Source: Actinomycetes bacterium (GTDB lineage Bacteria > Actinomycetota > Coriobacteriia > WRKU01 > WQUG01). From it: 6,206 bases of DNA. Under the pieces are notes generated by a model. That model had not been told where the DNA came from and ran no database searches. It saw only the letters and a list, made by a program, of their open reading frames with translations. Positions 1-4,228 of this stretch are shown here, piece after piece; position 1 is the first letter of the stretch; every line of letters starts with the position of its first letter. The stretch is from contig JAIRWZ010000020.1 of assembly GCA_031268615.1 (NCBI GenBank), positions 1 through 6,206 of the forward strand, read 5' to 3'. Made by a program: the position numbers and the translations under genes.

Positions 1-527
1 AAAGGCACGGTCACCTTTGACGTCACCAGAGTAGTCAAGAGATACAAGCCATAGTGAAGAGAGAGTCCGCATACCGAAGCAAGGGACAGTATCATGCCGA
101 CCGGAGCTTTGAGACGATAGCATTGAAAGAGCATGGTTGAAACCAAACCGGTATTAAAACCCGCAGCAAGAAAGAGCGCCACAACAGATACCCAAAAGAG
201 CAAACCGTCCGAGGCAAGAACCAGTACCGACAGCATGGCCAATAGGAATACTACGATACACACCCGCCGGATAAGGGTGTGTTGCAAAACCCTTTGGGCA
301 AAGAAAAAGAACAGCGCCACTCCCGCGGCGACAGATATGCTATAGACCGCATAACTAGTGTCTTGACTATTTTGAAACAGCATGTCTGTCCGGAACGTGA
401 CAATGAACTCACTACTCATGATGGCAAACAGGCTAAGCGCAAAATAGAGGGTAACCGGCAGATACGCGACAAGCGTCTCCCGTTCAAAAGAGAAAGGCAG
501 CTCTTTTCTTCTCTCCTGCTTATCCAT
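1..527 (-). CDS. Multi-pass membrane protein of unknown function, N-terminal part (runs off the left edge)
   Basis: An open frame starts at ATG 527-525 (MDKQERRKEL...) and stays open to the window edge, giving 175 visible residues with no stop. The first 18 or so residues are charged and probably cytoplasmic. About five hydrophobic segments follow, at roughly residues 20-37, 58-78, 87-105, 109-132 and 143-168, with short polar links such as FRTDMLFQNSQDTS (45-58) and QHTLIRR (82-88). This is an integral inner-membrane protein. The layout resembles the N-terminal half of a major-facilitator-like domain. In Eggerthellaceae such domains are often fused to a C-terminal LuxR-type DNA-binding domain, but that end lies outside the window, so transporter or membrane-bound regulator both remain possible. 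The start is 5 bases after the mntP stop, with GGGTGA at a workable distance, so it is probably co-transcribed with mntP. The DNA is visibly more AT-rich than the pyr genes. I am sure it is a coding membrane protein and unsure of its function. Confidence 0.75.
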   Translation of the reverse strand, partial: MDKQERRKELPFSFERETLVAYLPVTLYFALSLFAIMSSEFIVTFRTDMLFQNSQDTSYAVYSISVAAGVALFFFFAQRVLQHTLIRRVCIVVFLLAMLSVLVLASDGLLFWVSVVALFLAAGFNTGLVSTMLFQCYRLKAPVGMILSLASVCGLSLHYGLYLLTTLVTSKVTVP

Positions 528-532
528 TTTAA

Positions 533-1096
533 TCACCCAAAGAGGTTCTTTATGCCGATGAGAATAAGGATGGCGCCACCAAGAAATTCAGCATACACGC
601 CCAGGTAGTGCCCAAAGCGTTTAGCCACAGCAACCGTAATCAGGGTCAACACAGCGGTGGTCACCAGAAACGTGATGGCTGCCGAAACGATAGGAGTACC
701 CGTCAGAGAAAAACTGACCCCCACCATCAGAGCATCAATACTGGTGGCCAGCGCCTGCATGACGATGGTGGACAGGGAAAGCCGCGTTGCCTCAACCTCA
801 TCAGCAGCTTCTCCCCTGCGTTTCTTAAAAGCCGACCACAGCATGCGTCCGCCAATCCAGGCCAGAATAACAAACGACAGCGGCCCAGCAAAGCGCTCAA
901 AGTAGACCGCGAAAAAAGACGCAGCCGCGTATCCCAAAACCGGCATCAGACCCTGAAAAAGGCCAAAGGCTAAAGGTAGCTGCCAATAGCAACGCCGATA
1001 GTCGTTCGGATAGTGCAAGATATCAGAAAACGACACCGCGACCGCATCCATCGACAACCCGAAAGCTATGCCAAAGACAAGGATAAAATTGTTCAC
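533..1096 (-). CDS. mntP: Putative manganese efflux pump MntP
   Basis: This predicted inner-membrane exporter of Mn2+ has 187 residues, the usual MntP length. It has the two-repeat layout of the family, with about six membrane segments. The first repeat carries GLSMDAVAVS (residues 13-22, Asp17) and the second ATSIDALMVGVSF (117-129, Asp121). These match the conserved acidic SMDA / SLDA motifs that are essential in E. coli MntP. IGGRM (81-85), a charged cytoplasmic loop at 90-105 and a C-terminal block (roughly 160-185: RFGHYLGVYAE, LGGA, LIGI) also match the family. The start is GTG at 1096-1094, preceded by GGGGA (1105-1109) with 8-base spacing. The gene begins 19 bases after the pyrE stop and is followed after 5 bases by the next membrane-protein gene. 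In many bacteria mntP sits under a yybP-ykoY manganese riboswitch. There is no room for one here, so expression probably follows the pyr transcript. The family assignment is firm; substrate specificity is inferred. Confidence 0.93.
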   Translation of the reverse strand: MNNFILVFGIAFGLSMDAVAVSFSDILHYPNDYRRCYWQLPLAFGLFQGLMPVLGYAAASFFAVYFERFAGPLSFVILAWIGGRMLWSAFKKRRGEAADEVEATRLSLSTIVMQALATSIDALMVGVSFSLTGTPIVSAAITFLVTTAVLTLITVAVAKRFGHYLGVYAEFLGGAILILIGIKNLFG

Positions 1097-1115
1097 CGTG
1101 TGCGTCCCCGAATCC

Positions 1116-1691
1116 TCACTTCAGACGCCGGGAGCCGGGTGAATACAGTTCCACGCCGTCTGCGCAGAGGTGACAGTCAGCGAAATCCCAGGAAGCCACT
1201 TCCAACGACAACAGCGGATAAAAGGGTCGGCTGAAAGCCTTGGGGCCGCCCCGATTTATGAGCGCGGTGACTCCCACAACTTCCGCGTCCGCTGCTTCGA
1301 CTAACTGTACGACTTCGTTGACGCTGCCGCCAGTCGTGACCACGTCCTCAACCACCAGCACGCGCGCACCGCGCGAAACTTCAAAGGCACGCCGAAAGAC
1401 CATCACGCCGTTTTGACGCTCGCTGAACAGAAAGGGTACATCCAGCGCCAGCGCAACCGCAAAGCCAATGATGATACCGCCCACGGCTGGCGCCGCGACC
1501 ACATCGGGATTCAGGCCTTCCGGCAGGCGTGCAACCATCTCACGCGCCAAATCCAGAGTCAAGGTCGGGTGTTCCAACACGCGAGCGCACTGAATATAGG
1601 TGTCACTGTGTCGTCCACTGGTCAGTTGAAAATGACCGCTACGAATCGCGTCGCTCGCCTGTAGCTTTTCGTAAATCTCCTGATTGTTCAC
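1116..1691 (-). CDS. pyrE: Orotate phosphoribosyltransferase
   Basis: This enzyme transfers phosphoribose from PRPP to orotate, giving OMP and pyrophosphate, the fifth step of UMP synthesis; it is cytosolic. It has 191 residues. The PRPP-binding loop is clear: VLVVEDVVTTGGS at residues 111-123, with the paired acidic residues Glu115-Asp116. TSGRHSDTYIQCARVLEHP (24-42) near the N-terminus and FLFSERQNG (87-95) are the orotate/PRPP contact regions typical of PyrE. The tail CHLCADGVELYSPGSR (173-188) matches the CPLCxxGIPxxKPGSR ending of the short PyrE group known from Thermus and many Firmicutes; E. coli-type PyrE lacks it. The start is GTG at 1691-1689, in a 4-base GTGA overlap with the pyrF stop. 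GGAGA (1698-1702) lies 6 bases upstream, so coupled translation with pyrF is likely. No key residue appears to be missing. Confidence 0.96.
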   Translation of the reverse strand: MNNQEIYEKLQASDAIRSGHFQLTSGRHSDTYIQCARVLEHPTLTLDLAREMVARLPEGLNPDVVAAPAVGGIIIGFAVALALDVPFLFSERQNGVMVFRRAFEVSRGARVLVVEDVVTTGGSVNEVVQLVEAADAEVVGVTALINRGGPKAFSRPFYPLLSLEVASWDFADCHLCADGVELYSPGSRRLK

Positions 1692-2416
1692 TCGCTCTCT
1701 CCATCTCTCTCTATCTCTGCCAGTATCGCTTCAAAGGCGTCCACCGGGCTGGCAGCCCCGGTGATGGGACGACCAATAACCACCTGACTGGCGCCGGCAG
1801 CCAAGGCCTTTGCCGGAGTAGACACCCGACTTTGGTCTGCCCGCGCGCTACCCAGTGGGCGCACTCCCGGCGTGATAATGGCTGCCCCCGCACCCAATGT
1901 AGAGCGCGCCGGACCTGCTTCCAAAGGCGAGCAGACGATACCGTCCACACAGGCGTCTGTCGCCAGTCGCGTCAACAGCATGACTTGCGACTGTGCGTCG
2001 CGTCCAACCCCCACGGTTGCCAAAGCCGCGTCGGACAGCGACGTCAACACCGTCACCGCAATGACCTTCGGCGAAGACAAACTCGCCGCGTCAGCCGCGC
2101 TATGCGCCCCCCGAACAGCCGCCGCCATCATCTCGCGCCCGCCGAAAGCATGCACGGTAAACATCTCGACCCCCAGCGTAGACAGCGAGGCTGCGGCGCC
2201 CTCAACCTGATACGGAATGTCGTGCAGCTTCAAATCCAGAAAGACGTGGTAGCCCCAGTCCTTCAGCGTGCGTACCAGCTCTGGTCCCTGACGGTAATAA
2301 TTGGTCATGCCCACTTTGACCCAACTCACCGTCCCGGCCAACAGCTGCGCCCATGCCAACACCTCATCGGCGTCGCCGTCCAGCGCAACGATTATCTTGT
2401 CTCTACCCGCTGTCAT
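1688..2416 (-). CDS. pyrF: Orotidine 5'-phosphate decarboxylase
   Basis: This enzyme decarboxylates OMP to UMP, the last step of de novo pyrimidine synthesis; it is a cytosolic TIM barrel, normally a dimer. Numbering from ATG 2416 (242 residues), the N-terminal strand VALD (10-13) is present. The catalytic Asp-x-Lys-x-x-Asp signature reads DLKLHDIP, with Asp61, Lys63 and Asp66. The phosphate-binding parts are ITPGVRP (181-187) and VVIGRPIT (212-219). Length is normal for the bacterial family. Two starts are possible: GTG 2422, which would overlap the pyrD stop, and ATG 2416. I chose ATG because AAGGGG (2422-2427) sits 5 bases before it, whereas it touches the GTG directly. The 3' end overlaps pyrE by 4 bases. 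It lies between pyrD and pyrE, as expected for the pathway. Identification is secure; only the two N-terminal codons are in doubt. Confidence 0.95.
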   Translation of the reverse strand: MTAGRDKIIVALDGDADEVLAWAQLLAGTVSWVKVGMTNYYRQGPELVRTLKDWGYHVFLDLKLHDIPYQVEGAAASLSTLGVEMFTVHAFGGREMMAAAVRGAHSAADAASLSSPKVIAVTVLTSLSDAALATVGVGRDAQSQVMLLTRLATDACVDGIVCSPLEAGPARSTLGAGAAIITPGVRPLGSARADQSRVSTPAKALAAGASQVVIGRPITGAASPVDAFEAILAEIERDGESE

Positions 2417-2418
2417 CG

Positions 2419-2427
2419 TCACCCCTT
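2419..2427 (-). promoter_or_regulatory. Ribosome binding site deciding the pyrF start
   Basis: On the minus strand this reads AAGGGGTGA, inside the last codons and stop of pyrD. The AAGGGG part is 5 bases from ATG 2416 but directly adjacent to GTG 2422. That favours ATG as the pyrF start and implies re-initiation by ribosomes finishing pyrD. Confidence 0.6.
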
Positions 2428-3396
2428 AGCATAACCACTGGTCTCACGCACTTCACGTACTGCTCCAACCAATTCATTAACATCGCGCACGTCTTGCGCA
2501 CGGCAGTAGTCCTCAATCCATGCCAAGGCCTCCACAAACACACGGGGATTGGCGAAATTGGCCGTTCCGAACGCCACAGCGCTCGCTCCTGCCAACAAAA
2601 ACTCTACAACATCTTCGCCGCATGAAACGCCCCCCATGCCAATAACCGGCACGTCCACCGCGCGCGCCACCTCCCACACCATGCGCAAGGCCACCGGTTT
2701 GACCGCCGGACCCGACAGGCCAGCCACCCGGCGTTCAAACACAAAGCGCCGCGTAGAGACGTCAATCGCCAATCCCAACAAGGTGTTAATCAGCGACAGT
2801 CCGTCGGCGCCAGCTGCCTCCACCGCGCGCGCCAGCTCCGTAATGTCAGTCACGTTTGGGCTGAGCTTCACCAGCAAAGGGCGTTTCGTTGCCGCACGCG
2901 CCGCCGCGGTCATCGCCGCCGCAGCTTCCGCGCTCGTGCCAAATGCCATGCCTCCCGCGTCCAGATTGGGACACGAAATGTTCAACTCATACGCTGACAC
3001 CCCCGCCTCGTCCTCCAGCCGCTCGATGACGTCCACATACTCGCGCGCGCTGTGGCCGACCACATTCACCACTACCGGCAGTCCCGGCGCATGCTCTGCC
3101 AACCAGGGCAAACTGTCCGCGCAAAAAACCTCAACCCCCGGATTCTGCAAACCGATGGAGTTCAGCAACCCTGACGCGGTCTCGTACATGCGCTTGCCGG
3201 GATTCCCGGTCCAAGGCTTGGCGGAAACCCCTTTCGTAGTGAGTGCGCCCAGACCAGCAATAGCAACAAAGTCGGCGTATTCGCGACCGGCAGCAAAGGT
3301 ACCAGAGGCCACGGTGAGCGGATTTTGCATCCGCAGATTTCCAACAGTAACTGCCATATTCACACTACTATCGCACCCGACTGGCTCGCGCCTCAT
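2419..3396 (-). CDS. pyrD: Dihydroorotate dehydrogenase B (NAD+), catalytic subunit
   Basis: This FMN-containing TIM-barrel subunit oxidises dihydroorotate to orotate. In class 1B enzymes the electrons pass through PyrK to NAD+, and the partner gene lies directly upstream here. Visible signatures in the 325-residue protein are LLNSIGLQNPG (77-87), ELNISCPN (137-144) with the class 1 catalytic-base cysteine Cys142, VKLSPNVTD (176-184), SLINT (201-205), VIGMGGV (251-257) and AFGTANF (275-281) of the FMN phosphate site. There is no N-terminal membrane helix, so it is not the quinone-linked class 2 enzyme. Start choice: ATG 3396 has a perfect Shine-Dalgarno 5' of it and overlaps pyrK by 29 bases. 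It adds 13 residues (MRREPVGCDSSVN) before the point where family members usually begin (MAVTVGNL, ATG 3357). The inner ATG has no good ribosome site. Class and function are secure; the N-terminus is slightly uncertain. Confidence 0.95.
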   Translation of the reverse strand: MRREPVGCDSSVNMAVTVGNLRMQNPLTVASGTFAAGREYADFVAIAGLGALTTKGVSAKPWTGNPGKRMYETASGLLNSIGLQNPGVEVFCADSLPWLAEHAPGLPVVVNVVGHSAREYVDVIERLEDEAGVSAYELNISCPNLDAGGMAFGTSAEAAAAMTAAARAATKRPLLVKLSPNVTDITELARAVEAAGADGLSLINTLLGLAIDVSTRRFVFERRVAGLSGPAVKPVALRMVWEVARAVDVPVIGMGGVSCGEDVVEFLLAGASAVAFGTANFANPRVFVEALAWIEDYCRAQDVRDVNELVGAVREVRETSGYAKG

Positions 3397-4228
3397 CCCA
3401 CATCACCTCCTTTGCGGCAAAAACCGGACCATCCGCACACACCCGCTGCAAGCCCTTTGTTGTCGGCGCCACACAGCTCAGACACGCCCCAACCCCACAG
3501 GCCATCAAACGCTCCATACTGACCCAGGACGCAAGGCCCTCCTCGTTACAACGACGGGCACAAGCGGCCATCATTGGTTCTGGGCCGCAGATATAGGCAC
3601 AATCATACGAAGGGTCACGTTGCAGCACGAGGTCCAGTGGCCCGGTAATCATACCGGCAACACCCACCGAACCGTCATCTGTTGCCACCATCAGGCCATC
3701 GCTAGGCAACAGACGCTGAAACCATTCATATTCGCACAACCAGTCCCGCCCACGCGCCGCTAAAATCAGCTTCACCCGAACATCTCTCGCCAGCAACTCT
3801 TCTGCCAGCATTGCCAAGGGCGCTGCCCCTATGCCACCAGCCAGCAGCAGAACCCTCTGACCCGCTGCCTCGCTCTCGTCAGGAATCGGCCAGCAATTGC
3901 CCAGCGGTCCCATGACCGACAATTCCGTCCCCATCGACATGTCCCGCAGACGGCGGGTTCCCTCCCCCACTACTTGATAGAGGATTTCCAGCTCGCAACC
4001 TTTCGCTTGAAACACCGAAAAGGGACGACGCAGGACCAAATCGCTCTGACCCAAACCCAGCTCTATAAATTGGCCGGGTTTCAGTTTCAGTTCTCCTTCC
4101 GCCGCGCCAAGGCAAACCTTCAACGAATAGTATCCGCCACGAGATTCGTTAGCAACAATACGCGCAGGAATAATAACTTTGCTCATGCTGCCTAAACAAC
4201 CGCTCACGTTATCTGAACAACCACTCAC
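3368..4228 (-). CDS. pyrK: Dihydroorotate dehydrogenase B (NAD+), electron transfer subunit
   Basis: This FAD and [2Fe-2S] subunit passes electrons from the FMN of PyrD to NAD+ in the PyrD2-PyrK2 complex. Numbering from GTG 4228 (286 residues), the ferredoxin-reductase-like FAD site is LRRPFSVF (66-73). The nucleotide-binding domain begins with LLLAGGIGAAPL (127-138) and includes CGPEPMM (214-220). The C-terminal iron-sulfur loop carries four cysteines, Cys244, Cys249, Cys252 and Cys264, in the family spacing CGxGxCxxC...C, followed by DGPVF. The GTG start gives a 4-base GTGA overlap with carB and has AAGGG upstream. An inner ATG at 4186 gives 272 residues, closer to the usual length of about 260, and begins exactly where family similarity seems to start (MSKVIIPARIV). 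However, it has only a weak AGG before it. The two starts are separated by an imperfect 21-bp duplication. The function is certain; the start is about evenly balanced. Confidence 0.94.
   Translation of the reverse strand: MSGCSDNVSGCLGSMSKVIIPARIVANESRGGYYSLKVCLGAAEGELKLKPGQFIELGLGQSDLVLRRPFSVFQAKGCELEILYQVVGEGTRRLRDMSMGTELSVMGPLGNCWPIPDESEAAGQRVLLLAGGIGAAPLAMLAEELLARDVRVKLILAARGRDWLCEYEWFQRLLPSDGLMVATDDGSVGVAGMITGPLDLVLQRDPSYDCAYICGPEPMMAACARRCNEEGLASWVSMERLMACGVGACLSCVAPTTKGLQRVCADGPVFAAKEVMWDEARASRVR
3402..3413 (-). promoter_or_regulatory. Perfect Shine-Dalgarno sequence for pyrD, within the pyrK coding region
   Basis: The minus strand reads AAAGGAGGTGAT, complementary throughout to the canonical 16S 3' end. 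It ends a few bases before ATG 3396, with GGAGG 9 bases from the start. It lies inside the last codons of pyrK (Lys-Glu-Val-Met). It decides the pyrD start and should give strong independent initiation in addition to coupling. Confidence 0.85.
4187..4228 (-). repeat. Imperfect 21-bp direct duplication at the carB-pyrK junction
   Basis: Two adjacent 21-base units (4208-4228 and 4187-4207) share 16 of 21 positions; the leading 13 bases differ only once (GTGAGTGGTTGTT and GTGAGCGGTTGTT). If pyrK starts at GTG 4228, they encode the heptads (M/V)SGCSDN and VSGCLGS. If it starts at ATG 4186, the pair forms a 38-base spacer after the carB stop. Each unit begins with a potential GTG start. Confidence 0.6.

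Noticed and set aside
528..532. A terminator after mntP ending the pyr operon
   Set aside because: The gap is 5 bases and no G+C-rich hairpin followed by a T run is visible on the minus strand around it.
133..973. Several plus-strand frames opposite mntP and the left-edge membrane gene
   Set aside because: They are low-hydrophobicity, Arg/Lys/Ser/Gln-rich translations opposite well-formed membrane proteins, with no convincing ribosome sites or family signatures.
1097..1115. A yybP-ykoY manganese riboswitch before mntP
   Set aside because: Only 19 bases separate pyrE and mntP; the aptamer needs far more, and no matching stem-loops were seen in the end of pyrE.
1711..1950. A second minus-strand frame inside pyrF
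   Set aside because: It is an out-of-frame shadow of pyrF with Arg/Trp-rich composition and no ribosome site or motif.
1529..2434. A 301-codon plus-strand open frame across pyrF and pyrE
   Set aside because: It is antisense to two catalytically intact enzymes, with Arg/His/Gln-rich composition typical of a shadow frame.
2549..3763. A 404-codon plus-strand open frame across pyrD and pyrK
   Set aside because: It lies antisense to two genes with clear family motifs, is rich in Pro, Thr, Ser and Ala as expected for the reverse of a G+C-rich gene, and has no recognisable domain.
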